Shown here: piece by piece, positions 47,418 through 57,246 of the stretch
How positions within the stretch are numbered: position 1 is the stretch's first letter
Layout of the letters: the number at the start of each line of letters is the position of its first letter
Assembly: GCA_946811695.1 (NCBI GenBank)
Contig: OX328124.1
Location: 28,638,148 to 28,702,147 of the forward strand
Reading direction: 5' to 3'
Origin: Gonocerus acuteangulatus
Taxonomy: Eukaryota > Arthropoda > Insecta > Hemiptera > Coreidae
DNA length: 64,000 nucleotides
Made by a program: the position numbers and the translations under genes
Notes under the pieces: generated by a model
Seen by the model: the letters and a program-made list of their open reading frames with translations, nothing else
Database searches by the model: none
Told to the model about the DNA's origin: nothing

Positions 47418-47851
47418 CTGCCTCTAGTTTTTTTTTTTTTTTTTTTTTTTTCCTAAACCCCACTTTAGATAAAAGATAAATAAAAAGCATGCAAGGAAGG
47501 GCATGATGAAAACGAAAGTGAAAGAAGAACGTGCAGAAACGCAAAGAAAAACTAAGGACCTCGAACGCCACAGGCGGGCGTAAGGGCCACAGGTAGAGGG
47601 AGGATGAGGGAGGAGGTGTCCTTATTCTGCATTAATGCACTTGAAGGCGGTAAGTAAAGGAGAAAAAGGTGTAGGATTCCCAAAGGGAGGTATGTGTAAT
47701 GTGCTGTGTGGGGCACAGCGATAGAGGAGGAGGTAAAACGAAAGATAGTCGGAGAGTAGAAGAAAGAAGAAAGGGGAAGAAGGTCAGTTATACTGTCTTA
47801 CGTGTCAAGTGTCAGTGTAACTTGTGTTTGTTGGATTGTTCCTAGCGTGTT

Positions 47852-48268
47852 CTAAAATGTGTTGTGTTCTAGTACGTCTACTAGTCGTCGTGTGAACTCT
47901 GTTGGTCCTTGCCAGCGTCCTGGTCGTCCAGGTGGTGTGATGTCGTTAAAGAGTGGATTGTCATGGTACTTAAGTCCGTCAAAGAATTTGATGTGACGTC
48001 GTTTTATGAATTCTGAAACTGTAGGGAGTTCTAAAAGTTTGTGTAAGTCGGGGGCTTTGAGTTTATTGTGTGAGGTGCTCCGTGTGACTGTTTTGAGTAT
48101 TCGGTTCTGAAAAGATTGTAGTGTTCTGAGTATGGTGGGGTTCAGAAACCGAAAGAGTGGTGTGCCGTATAGTAGTGCCGGTCGTAGGACTCCTTTGTAT
48201 ATGAGTAGCTTCAGTCTGAGTGAGAGGTTTGGTGAATTGAGTAAGTAACCAAGAGAGCGGCGGGCTTT
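47852..48268 (-). pseudogene. LINE RT C-terminal part
   Basis: One open frame of 138 codons plus TAG: KARRSLGYLLNSPNLSLRLK, LLIYKGVLRPALLYGTPLFR, ending RRLVDVLEHNTF. This is the segment after the RT thumb in Jockey-type LINEs. It is intact as far as it goes. The family differs from the WPRDQ-ending copies. Confidence 0.8.
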
Positions 48269-48271
48269 CGT

Positions 48272-48583
48272 CCTGACAAGCTTAAAATAGCCGCATACGC
48301 CGACGATATCGCGATATACAGCACATCCATGTCACATTCAAAGGCATTAAAACAAGCTGAAGAGGTTTGTGCAGACGTAGTAGACGAACTGCGACGAATA
48401 CACATCACAGTAAACCCGACCAAGACAGACGCACTACTCTTCGCCTTTCATGGCAATTCAACACGAGCGCGCCCCAAGTATTTCACGGTTAGAAACAAAA
48501 GAAACAAGTTAAAAAGACATATCAATTACTTGGGGATACACTTAGGAACACACCTCAGTTTTCACACACACTTTACCAAGAAG
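48272..48583 (+). pseudogene. LINE RT palm/thumb part, inverted
   Basis: The open frame begins PDKLKIAAYADDIAIYST, with an intact YADD catalytic box, then HITVNPTKTDALLF and INYLGIHLGTHLSFHTHFTK. It stops where the minus-strand part (KARRSLG) would continue, which shows both come from one copy. Confidence 0.8.
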
Positions 48584-48593
48584 CTGCCTCTAG

Positions 48594-49083
48594 CTGCTGA
48601 GAGCGAGCTTATATACCTGCCCGTCATCCTTTCCACTCTGTCGTCGGTAGTGGGGAGTCACGCATGCGCTCTCGCCACTCCCTTATGAGACTTGGAGGAA
48701 GCAGGCCTAGGTGAATTCTCTCTCTCCCTCTATCTCTCCACCCTTGAACCGCAACACCAAGCTATAATGTAGACAATTGAAGAGAATGACCAAATGAGAC
48801 CAAATGAGAGCATTTGTTGTAGTAAATGATCCATTACAATGTGAGGATAGATAAATAGATCTGACTATCACATCACAAGTTGAACGAATCATCATACCTA
48901 CAGAACTCATGTTCCAGTTCATTGTGTGCTGCTATCAAACACTCCATCAAAAAAGCAAGGATATCGATTGCACTTCTGCTAATGTCCTGCTTTTCTACCT
49001 CTTTGTCAAGCACGTATGCGTTTTATTAATCAGTTTAAACTTATAAATCCGTTGATGCTCAATGAGATCACACATTAGGAATA
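48594..49083. other. Spacer, GC-richer at its left end
   Basis: The first 130 bases continue the unusual composition seen before the LINE, which supports their being the other side of the same insertion site. No gene recognised. Confidence 0.5.
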
Positions 49084-49305
49084 TACAGGATGTCCGGAAT
49101 TTAAGTGGCAAAACTTCAGGAGCGTGTAGGGGACTGAAAAACGAAGACAAAAAGTCATTTAGAGATTTCCTCGTTTTGGAGAAAATCACAAAACAAGAAA
49201 CGAAAGAAGTTTTAATTTTTGTACTTACTTATTTAAATTTTTGAATGAAAAAAAAATTATCATAGCGAATTTTTTCGAGAAACGAAAATTCAATCTCTTG
49301 ATGCT

Positions 49306-49465
49306 TGTCATAACCTGAATTTGGAACATTTATGAGGCCAACTTATTTCAATATGTTTACTACTTTGATTCCCACATCTGCGTTACAAAACTACTTCGTT
49401 CACTTATTCGCATGTACAAAATAATAAATAACTTGTTCAGCCCTTAAGCAGTTGCATCTATCACA
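49306..49465 (+). repeat. 5' LTR of the Gypsy-type element
   Basis: Starts TG and ends CA. Its last 26 bases (49440-49465) recur at 50560-50585 as the remaining 3' LTR. Confidence 0.85.
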
Positions 49466-50585
49466 TTGGCGACGAGGATGGGATTTTAAACACAAACAAA
49501 GCAATGCCTAAGAGAAGAGGAAGAAAAACAAACATCGAAGAAGATTGTCAATCAGTCTTGCGATCTTCTAATAGTTCTCAGGGACTAATACAGGAGGCTA
49601 CGGTAAGATCGATTCATCATAATTATCCTAAGGTCGATTCATTTCATGGATCTGAAGGTGAAGAACTGAAATACTGGCTCCAACGCTTTAAGATCTCTGT
49701 GAGGACATCGGGGATTACAGATGACAGCTTACAAAGAGATATTTTGCTATCTCATATGGGTTCAGATCCATTCAAGTTATTGGTTGACCATTTTTATCCA
49801 GAAGTTGTAAGTGAACAATGTCTGGATAGTATTATTGATGTCCTAAAGCAGCGTTTTTATAAACTAGACAACCCTCTTCCTGCGCGTATAAAATTTGCTG
49901 ACAGGTATAGGCAAGAGGCAGAGACCGTACAACATTTCATGGACGATTTAAGAAGCTTATCTTCTTCCTGTGAATTTCACTCTGGACGAGCACATGAGGG
50001 ACCAGCTCATTATTGGCATTAATAATGAGTGTTGGCAGCGGGAATTAATACGATTACATTCTACTGCAACGGCGGTTTTCGCAGACGTCCACAAAACCGC
50101 ACTGCTATTAGAAAATATTGACACCCAATAAAAACATTTGCAATCTCTTAGCTTAGGACAGAAAAATCATGAGAACAAAGTTAACCATGACAAACACAGT
50201 AAGAGGGTGCTTAAATTGAAAAAGGGAGTCCACTGTTTCAGATGTGGAAACAAATTGCATAAGAATTCAGACTGTCCTGCCCGAAAAACAACATGTAGAG
50301 CATGCCACAGGCCTAATCATTTCGCAAAAGCTTGCATAGTTTCGGGAAATGCTATTATTGAACGAGGAGCAGTATCGAAGTTATCATCACGGTTGAGTGC
50401 TCGTTCTAAATCTAACTCCAGTTCTTCAGATGAAGAAAGCATCAGTTCACAATCTTTTAAATTAAACATTCACTCTTTGAAAGAAAATATTACTAAGGCG
50501 TCTAAGGTTATGCTTAAGGTGAAGTTAAATAAGAAAGGTGGTAACATGCTTTACCCCATGCCCTTAAGCAGTTGCATCTATCACA
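49306..50585 (+). mobile_element. Ty3/Gypsy-type LTR retrotransposon, internally deleted
   Basis: Flanked by a 5-bp duplication ATGCT (49301-49305, 50586-50590). A 160-bp 5' LTR (TGTCATAACC ... CTATCACA) is followed by a primer-binding-like TTGGCGACGAGGATGGGA and a gag region. At 50560 the sequence jumps to the last 26 bases of the 3' LTR. Pol and most of the 3' LTR are gone. Confidence 0.85.
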
Positions 50586-50698
50586 ATGCTGATCTAGTTT
50601 TTGTGAACGGTGTCTGCAACGGTAATGCTTTAGAAGCGGAGAGTGTGCGCGCCGATTCGCAAATTAACGATTGCTTAATCGACGAGCCTTTTTGTTAA
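49504..50698 (+). pseudogene. Gypsy-type gag with two zinc knuckles, broken
   Basis: The ATG lies 38 bases after the LTR. The capsid-like part includes FHGSEGEELKYWLQRFKISV and RIKFADRYRQEAETVQHFMD. A frameshift near 49,985 and a stop near 50,128 break it. The nucleocapsid part has two CCHC knuckles: CFRCGNKLHKNSDC (from 50234) and CRACHRPNHFAKAC (to 50335). Coding similarity ends at 50,559; beyond that the frame runs through LTR and transposon sequence. Not functional. Confidence 0.85.
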
Positions 50699-51405
50699 CT
50701 TTTTATGGACAACGAGAGACTGGGTCATTTTATTTCTTTACATTTTTTGGTAAAAATGCAGTTTCCAGCCCTCCAAACCGATTTCTTTCAAACTTTGCAC
50801 AATAACGTATTTTGATGCACTAAACACGAATACGATAAAAAAAAACGTCGGATTTAACTAGGAAAGAAGTTATTAAGCACTTAAGTTCACTGTTGTGCAG
50901 GTTATGAGAGCTAATGTAAACAACTAAATTTGTCAACATACGCATGCGCGGGTATGGAAAAGTTCGTAATAAGGAAGTTTAATTGAAATTTACCATAAAT
51001 TATCGAAATTCATCAGCAGTTATTTATTTACAATCATTTTTTTAAATAATGAAACACTCTTCACATTTCTTGTTTCGTTCATGAAAAGTATTATATATCA
51101 GAAATCCCTTAATAATTTGCTAATGCCTTTATAATTATCGTTCTAATTCGCGCCTATCGAACTTCAATTGTCAACAAGTCAATTGTCAAACAAATATTTT
51201 GATGCTAAACAGAAGAACATTTAGATGGATATTTGGCCGAATTTCTCTTCAAACGCGCTCATAAATATGAAGAGCGTTTAAAGGCATTTTTCAGTGCGAT
51301 TGGGGGGTGCGATCCACCGAACATCCAGTCTCAAGAAGAAGAAGAAGAAGAAGAAAAAAGCTAAAAGAGATGTCTTGGAGGATTAGAGGAATGTCTAGGA
51401 AGACT

Positions 51406-51592
51406 TTAAGGGCATACGTGCTATGCGTTTCCGCTCGCTCCGCTACGCTCCGCTCGCTCAAGAAAATAACAAAACCCCAGTCAATCCAACTCGCTAAAAT
51501 TAATAGAATTCCATTAATTTTAGCGAGTTGGATTGACTGGGGTTTTGTTATTTTCTTGAGCGAGCGGAAACGCATAGCACGTATGCCCTTAA
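51406..51592. repeat. Near-perfect 187-bp palindrome
   Basis: Arms read outward from an 8-base centre (51505-51512) through CTCGCTAAAATTAAT, GTCAATCCAA and GTTTCCGCTCGCTC to TTAAGGGCATACGTG. The left arm has about 19 extra bases of CGCTACGCTCCG type. Another copy of one arm, including that segment, is at about 51775-51880. Capable of a long hairpin or cruciform. Confidence 0.9.
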
Positions 51593-52129
51593 GCGACAGG
51601 TGACGACGGGTGAGGATGCCCTTAAAATTAACAATATCTTTGAATAAATGGTTTCTGAACATTTCAAATGAGAGTTCTCTGTTTCCCAATGTTACATATC
51701 TGCGCATGCGCGTGTTTACAAATACGCTGATGCCTAGTTTTATAACCTTCCTAACTTTAGTGCTTAATATTATAGTCTATTAATTTTAGCGAGTTGGATT
51801 GACTGGGGTTTTGTTATCTTTTTGAGCGAGCGGAGCGTAGCGGAGCGAGCGGAAACGCACAGCACGTATGCCTTAAAGTCGTAATTTATGCCTTAAAGTC
51901 ATCACAAATTTAGTTGTTTACATTAGCTCTCATAACCTGCACAACAGTGAACTTAAGTGCTTAATAACTTCTTTCCTAGTTAAATCCGACGTTTTTTTTT
52001 TATCGTGTTTAGTGCATCAAAATACGTTATTGTGCAAAGTTTGAAAGAAATCGGTTTGGAGGGCTGGAAACTGCATTTTTACCCATTTTTTATGTTATCA
52101 TGTATTTAATTTAGTTATTGCTGAAAATG

Positions 52130-52354
52130 TTACCCTCTTGCAGAAACACAAGCATTACATCTAGCACTGACTTGATAAATTGCAGCTAAACACTGTTCTG
52201 ATAATATTTGGTGCACTTCATCTATAATTCGATCTCTTAGTTGCTGTCTTGAATTGATTGGCACCGAATGAACTTCCTGCTTGAAGGTTCCCCAAACGAA
52301 GAAATCCATGGGTGTCATAACAGATGATCGGGCCAAGGTAATATTGCAATCCAT
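52130..52354 (-). pseudogene. DDE transposase C-terminal fragment
   Basis: The frame contains MTPMDFFVWGTFKQEVHSVP, then INSRQQLRDRIIDEVHQI and a cysteine-containing end. The (D/L)TPxDFFxWG motif is the last catalytic block of mariner/IS630-like transposases; the glutamate or aspartate expected just before TP is replaced here by VM. It likely belonged to the surrounding element. Confidence 0.7.
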
Positions 52355-52835
52355 CGTTGTGGATAATTTACGGTCAGCTATTTATGTTTTTAATCTTTCG
52401 AGTAAATAACAAGTTCCTGCAAGAGGGCAACGTTTTAAGCAATGCACATAAATAAAATGACCCAGTCTTTCGTTGTCAAAATGTTAACAAAAAGTCTCGT
52501 CGATTAAGAACTATTCTATTTGCAAATTGGCGCGCATACTCTCGCGTCGCTTCTAAAGCATTACCGTTGTAAAAACCGTACACGAAAACTAGATCAGTAT
52601 CAAGAGATTAAATTTTAGTAATTGGTTTCCCGAAACAATTCGCAATGACAATTTTTTTCCATTTAAAAATTTAAATAAGTAAGTACGAAAATGAAAACTT
52701 GTTTCGTTTCCTGTTTTGCGATATTCTCCAAAACGAAGCAAAAACGAGGAAATCTCTAAATGACATTTTGTCTTCGTTTTTCAGTCCCTTACACGCTCCT
52801 GAAGATTTGTCATTTCAATTCGGGACACCCTGTAT

Positions 52836-53179
52836 ATTATACAGGATATATATTAATGTGCCAAAGTATTTTCTCTAGTAGATTGAATTTTCAAGTGTTG
52901 ACATACGAAAACGTTTCTTATGTTTATTTCTAAATAGCGACCTTCGTAAACAAATCATTACTTACAATTTCAATGTGCTTGTTGCGTTCCTTAGAAAGGG
53001 TTTATTATTTGTGATTTTAAAAAAAATGATCCAAAACTTATCCAACCATTTTTGTAAATAAGGGCATAATGCCAGTCAACAAAAGAAAATAACATTTGAA
53101 AAATTAGTCATTATATTAAACGTGCCTAACCGTTTTCCCATCCATTGAAGCCACTTTAACAGATATGAAGGCGGCAGGG
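52836..53179. other. AT-rich spacer in intron 1
   Basis: Nothing recognised. Confidence 0.5.
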
Positions 53180-53795
53180 CAATTTAATAATAATAGTCCA
53201 AGAGCTGGTAACCGCACGTTTCATGATGTGTTTTATGCACCTTGAAACTTTGCTATAATGTACCTCTTGGTTAGATAAGAAGATAACTCTGCCATTTAAA
53301 CCGGGGCATGTGAGCAAGAACCAATGAGTGCGCAAAGAACAACCACAATTGCGCGGTGCTCTCATACACTCTTACGGTTACACGCAGTGTCTTGCAGTCT
53401 ATCATAGGCAACATTTATTTTCATGTACCCAGATAATTAAACCCAAAAAAAGTTTCTGCAGTTTTGTAATTATTTTCAATTATGTTTATGGAAGACGCTG
53501 TTTAAATCGCAACGGGAATTTACATTTTAACTCCCTTAAGAGTGCCAGCCTTATTTATTATTCATTGCATAATTGCCTTAATTTTCAATTTTTTTACATT
53601 AATGATAGTTGGCTTCTGAACAAAAGACTATTTTTGGGCTTTTTTGTGCATTTTCCCCCTATTTGCAGTAGCTGGTTTAAGTCTAGCCAACACATATTTA
53701 CGTTCTTATCTATCCAAGAGGTACATTATAGCAAAATTTCAAGGTGCATAAAACACTTCATGAAAAGTGCGTTACCAGCTCTCCGACTATAAAAT
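53180..53795. mobile_element. Inverted-repeat MITE, about 0.6 kb
   Basis: Arms of about 100 bp at 53185-53290 and 53695-53795 are inverted repeats (GAGCTGGTAAC, TTTTATGCACCTTGAAA, CTATAATGTACCTCTTGG). The interior has no coding frame. Lies 150 bases from the exon 1 donor. Confidence 0.75.
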
Positions 53796-53946
53796 AAAGA
53801 ACGGCTCATAGATGAGAAGACATAAAAATTAATTAATCAAAATTTAAAAAATAATAAGCTCTCTAACAGGCTCAAAAATGTTTATTCAGGAATTATTCGG
53901 TCGAGGGACAAAGCAGAAAAATTATTAATAAAGAATTACAACTCAC

Positions 53947-54801
53947 CACAGCTGTGATTTTGGAGGCAGCAATGATTATCAATATTAGAAGGAATTGAAA
54001 AATACAGAAACAAAGACAAAAAAACTCCAACAGACTCTATTTCATGAACGCTCTCATCCCTTTTGAAATACCAAAAATACCACATCGAAAACTCTTTCAA
54101 GTCTTCAATAACGTAAACAAATATCCATATTATATAGAACATAAAATGGAAGCGATAAATTTTTAAGAATTCGTCTTTCATAGTGACAACCTCGTGGAAA
54201 TTCTTGACAGCCTCTTCTAGACTGTAGGAGCAGAGTACAGCAGAAGATACCTCACACAGTGATTCGTAGAACAGAACAACTTGGCATAAGAAGCTAATGC
54301 AATATATATTAGTAATATTAAAGAGGATTATGTGGAAAACAGTAAGAGATACCATTCCTGGGTGGAAAAAAAAGAAAATAACACTAATGACATTACATAA
54401 GCACAACAAAAATATTGAAATAATTATCAACATAAATAATACAATTTCACTAGATTTACACTTTTTCTCTTGTTCCCTTATAATTCGATCAAACGTTGTT
54501 TTTATTTCAGATAAAATTTCTTTATTTTTTACAAGAATTATGCAGGTAAAAAAGTTTCCTAAAGTTGCCAAAAGAGCGCGCATGAAAGTTATAATAACGA
54601 TGATTTCAACGTCCCTGTTTACCAGAGGAACCTTAAAAAGCAAGATTTGGAATTGCGAAAAAATTAGAATTGTAATAAATGAAAGGACAAGCGTGGATAT
54701 AACTCTCCATTTTGTTAATGAATATTTTTCATCAAAAAGAAAAGTACAAGATAATGTTATAAACCCCCGTACAAAGGAAATAATCTTGCTTTGTTCGCCA
54801 T
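53947..54801 (-). CDS. Gustatory-receptor-like gene, exon 1 (N-terminus to helix 6)
   Basis: Starts MANKARLFPLYGG at the ATG complement of 54801-54799. After a one-base shift in a run of five G it continues FITLSCTFLFDEKYSLTKWR and about 230 residues with at least five hydrophobic helices. Before the donor GTG|GTGAGT a second shift, in a T-run of the coding strand, is needed to read FLLILIIIAASKITAV, a typical helix 6 end. Without these shifts the frame ends in CGEL within the donor. Another short, unrelated frame on the plus strand is a shadow. Odorant receptors are a less likely alternative; exons 3 and 4 favour the gustatory family. Confidence 0.65.
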
Positions 54802-55017
54802 TTCACAACTACTGAACTGTAAGGTTCATGCAAATGGAACTTTAACGATTGTTTACTATCGATGATTAGAATCAGATAAAACCATGTGATTTAATAATGA
54901 ATTATTTATTGGTAATACTCTTAGTAAATTACCAATCCAATAAGGCTTACAGAGATTTGTTGTTTTAATATTTAGTATCCGTAGCTAAGGCGATTCGTTC
55001 AAAACAATTATCAAATA

Positions 55018-55063
<46 letters not shown>

Positions 55064-55225
55064 AAGGCGTTTTGGATACGAAAGGATCCACAAGATTTTC
55101 AAAACACTTTTTTATTGTGGGACGTCTCATTGTTTGCTTATTAATTTATATTCATTAACAAATTATATAATAATTGACCAGGAATTAGTGTAAACTTCAC
55201 TTTCAACGAAAACAGCATTTTAAAA
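54802..55225. other. Upstream region of the receptor gene
   Basis: AT-rich, with an (AT)n tract at about 55021-55060. No clear TATA box or initiator was recognised upstream of the ATG on the minus strand. Confidence 0.5.
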
Positions 55226-55352
55226 CAGCGCGGTTACTCCCTATCCCCATAGGGAGAACCCGCTTATGAGGTTAACCTCCCGACGCAATCCGAAGGTGCC
55301 GACTAGAAACTATCCTATAACGTAGATCACGAAAATATAGGTGGCCCAAATT

Positions 55353-55411
<59 letters not shown>

Positions 55412-56608
55412 TTGTCTGTTCGCGCTCTAGCAAGCTCAAAAATGGTCCGATTTTAACGTTATTTAGTACAAAAATCTGTCGTCTAATTTGAAAGGTCAAG
55501 TTCGTTAACCACCAGAATCGGCCCACTAGAAGATAGTGTTTGGGGCGAAATTTGCGCAAAAAAAATCGTAACGCTTACGTTTTTGGGTTTATATGCTTGC
55601 AGGTACTTATTTTATATGTTTCTTAACATAAGAAAACGAACGAAACCATTTATAAGGCGATATCTGTAACCGTTCCTGAGAAAAGTTGAATCAATGTTTT
55701 TGTAAGTCATTATTTTTTTGGGGGTACTTAGAATCTCGGGATTCAATTGAAATATTTTCTACATCTTAGAAATTAATCCCAACTAATATGATTAAATTTT
55801 GGTTATATTTGGAGTTCAGGAAGTATGCAAAAAAAAAAATATTATTAGACATAAAAAGTTTTCGGATCTTCATACATTTTTCGTAAATATCTCGATAACG
55901 GTTTGGAATTCCTGGTATGTGGAAGGTGACCATTCGAATGCTTACTAAATTCTGTACAAAAAAGGTTCTGAAGCAATATTCGATGAGGCTTCGTCAATCA
56001 GAGATATAAGCGCTTAAAACTTAAAAAGTGTTTGTTTTGAAAGGGGTTTTCTCTTTGTTTATCTCACTTTTTAATTGATTGATTCTGGTTTTAAATTGCA
56101 TTTATCAGTAAAATTAGTATAATAGTAAAATAAGCTAAGAAATGGTGGGCTGTGGTAATCAAGCTGGCTGTGGCTAATCATGATGACGTAGTTTGTTTTG
56201 ATTTCTCCTGTCTATATAACCTTCCTCTCAGCCTCCAACTGAAGTTATTGTTATTTCTTATTTTATAGAAAGAATTTAACCCACGACAGAATGGAATTTT
56301 ATTCGCCATGAAGCACAAATTTACAGTTGATTATAACAGTAAAACGAATTTGTTAGTAAAACAAGATACTTAAAATGACAATTAATTTTTGGTTGTTAAG
56401 AATAGAGCCTTCTGAGCAGTAGTCGAAGAGTAAGTACGTTTTCAGTATTGACTTATTCAGCCTTCCTCAAGAATGAGGATTAAGAATTATCCGTATTATT
56501 CAGTGTAAGTTGGCTACTGTCAGTTTCCTGTGATTTGTGATGCTAATCTATTCCATTTCTTCGAGATGTACGTAACCGCGCTAAGATGACGCAGTTCCTG
56601 CGAGTCGT
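55226..56608 (+). mobile_element. Family A element, copy A4 (diverged)
   Basis: Starts AGCGCGGTTACTCCC with a slightly altered hairpin, has an (AT)n tract at about 55357-55408, one internal unit, and ends AACCGCGCTAAGATGACGCA, GTTCCTGCGAGTCG without the final GGACTTTT. Confidence 0.75.
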
Positions 56609-56817
56609 GGTGGGTAGTGTAGTGTTGAGTTCGCCTTCCGTATCCGCCATCCTATGGCAGTTTCCAGCAAGCTTGTTTTCATTATCTGTACTTATTATGA
56701 AGGAAAGAAGTGTGAACTCACCTGTAGATACCTGTAGATTCTCTGAAACGTCTAGATTCGGATTGTGGGAAAAACAAATTGGACCGAATGTTCAGTTCGC
56801 CCTTCGTACCCGCAAAG

Positions 56818-56877
<60 letters not shown>

Positions 56878-57022
56878 GGGGGCGAGGGTACTCAGTGGTA
56901 GAGCACTAGACTAATAAGCTGGAGGACCTCAGCAAGCACTAAAGATTTTTTCTTCTAGTGTCTTCGTTCATGGGTTCCCGGCCGCCCTGACCGTCCCTAG
57001 GCCAACCTAGCCTTTAATTTAT
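56609..57022. other. Spacer with (AT)n and a tRNA-like segment
   Basis: An (AT)n tract spans 56821-56874. After it GGTACTCAGTGGTAGAGCAC resembles a pol III A box and GGGTTCCCGG is a weak B box, so this may be a second SINE type. No gene recognised. Confidence 0.35.
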
Positions 57023-57246
57023 TAGCGCGGTTCCTCCCTCCCTTCATAGGGAGGAACCCCGCTTATAAGGTTGATTTTTTTTTTTTTTTTTTCTTTTCAT
57101 GTTTATTTAAAATCTGTACAATTATAAGTACAATAATTAATTGTGCTGGCCTAAGTATACATGTCAATGAATAGTATATGGAAGGAGCCAAACATTATCG
57201 GCACTTCCTAATATATTAAAACAATCTGTGCTGTTTTTGACTGCTG

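Larger units (their letters stand above)
47428..48583 (-). mobile_element. LINE with inverted 5' segment (twin priming)
   Basis: The 3' part (minus strand, 48268-47428: RT C-terminus, 3' UTR, poly(A)) is joined head to head to the preceding part of the same element on the plus strand (48272-48583). CTGCCTCTAG flanks it at 47418-47427 and 48584-48593. The order and orientation of the two parts match twin priming during target-primed reverse transcription. Confidence 0.8.
49084..52835. mobile_element. DNA transposon with long inverted arms, Gypsy-invaded
   Basis: The ends are TACAGGATGTCCGG and (complement) TACAGGGTGTCCCG, flanked by TA. Inverted arms pair 49084-49305 with 52835-52605, 50587-50740 with 52605-52440, and 50740-50940 with 52085-51895. 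The right arm also holds a transposase remnant at 52130-52354 that the left arm lacks. The left arm is split by a deleted Gypsy-type element. Effectively two inverted copies of one element, one internally deleted. It lies in intron 1 of the receptor gene. Confidence 0.7.
40384..54801 (-). other. Gustatory-receptor-like gene (four exons)
   Basis: A minus-strand gene assembled by eye. Exons: 54801-53947, 44005-43946, 41693-41604 and 40482-40384, about 367 codons in all, the usual length for insect gustatory receptors. All three introns are phase 0 with good GT and AG ends, as in the conserved 3' introns of this family. The protein would be a seven-helix ligand-gated channel subunit of chemosensory neurons. 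Introns of 9.9, 2.3 and 1.1 kb are filled with transposons. Two one-base shifts in exon 1, in or beside homopolymers (G5 at 54764-54768, A-runs at 53998-54024), mean either a pseudogene or assembly error. No promoter or poly(A) signal was identified. Confidence 0.7.

Noticed and set aside
47155..47571. Basic and phenylalanine-rich frames on both strands
   Set aside because: They overlap the duplicated LINE 3' UTR and its poly(A) tracts.
51307..51707. Two frames on opposite strands of about 100-138 codons
   Set aside because: Both translate the central palindrome, so their similarity reflects the inverted repeat, not a gene.
53185..53365. Possible further receptor exon after TTTATTTTATAG
   Set aside because: The candidate sequence is one arm of an inverted-repeat MITE and all frames contain stops; exons 2-4 further downstream join without it.
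54297..54815. Plus-strand frame of 172 codons
   Set aside because: It lies antisense to receptor exon 1, is lysine- and isoleucine-rich, and has no domain.
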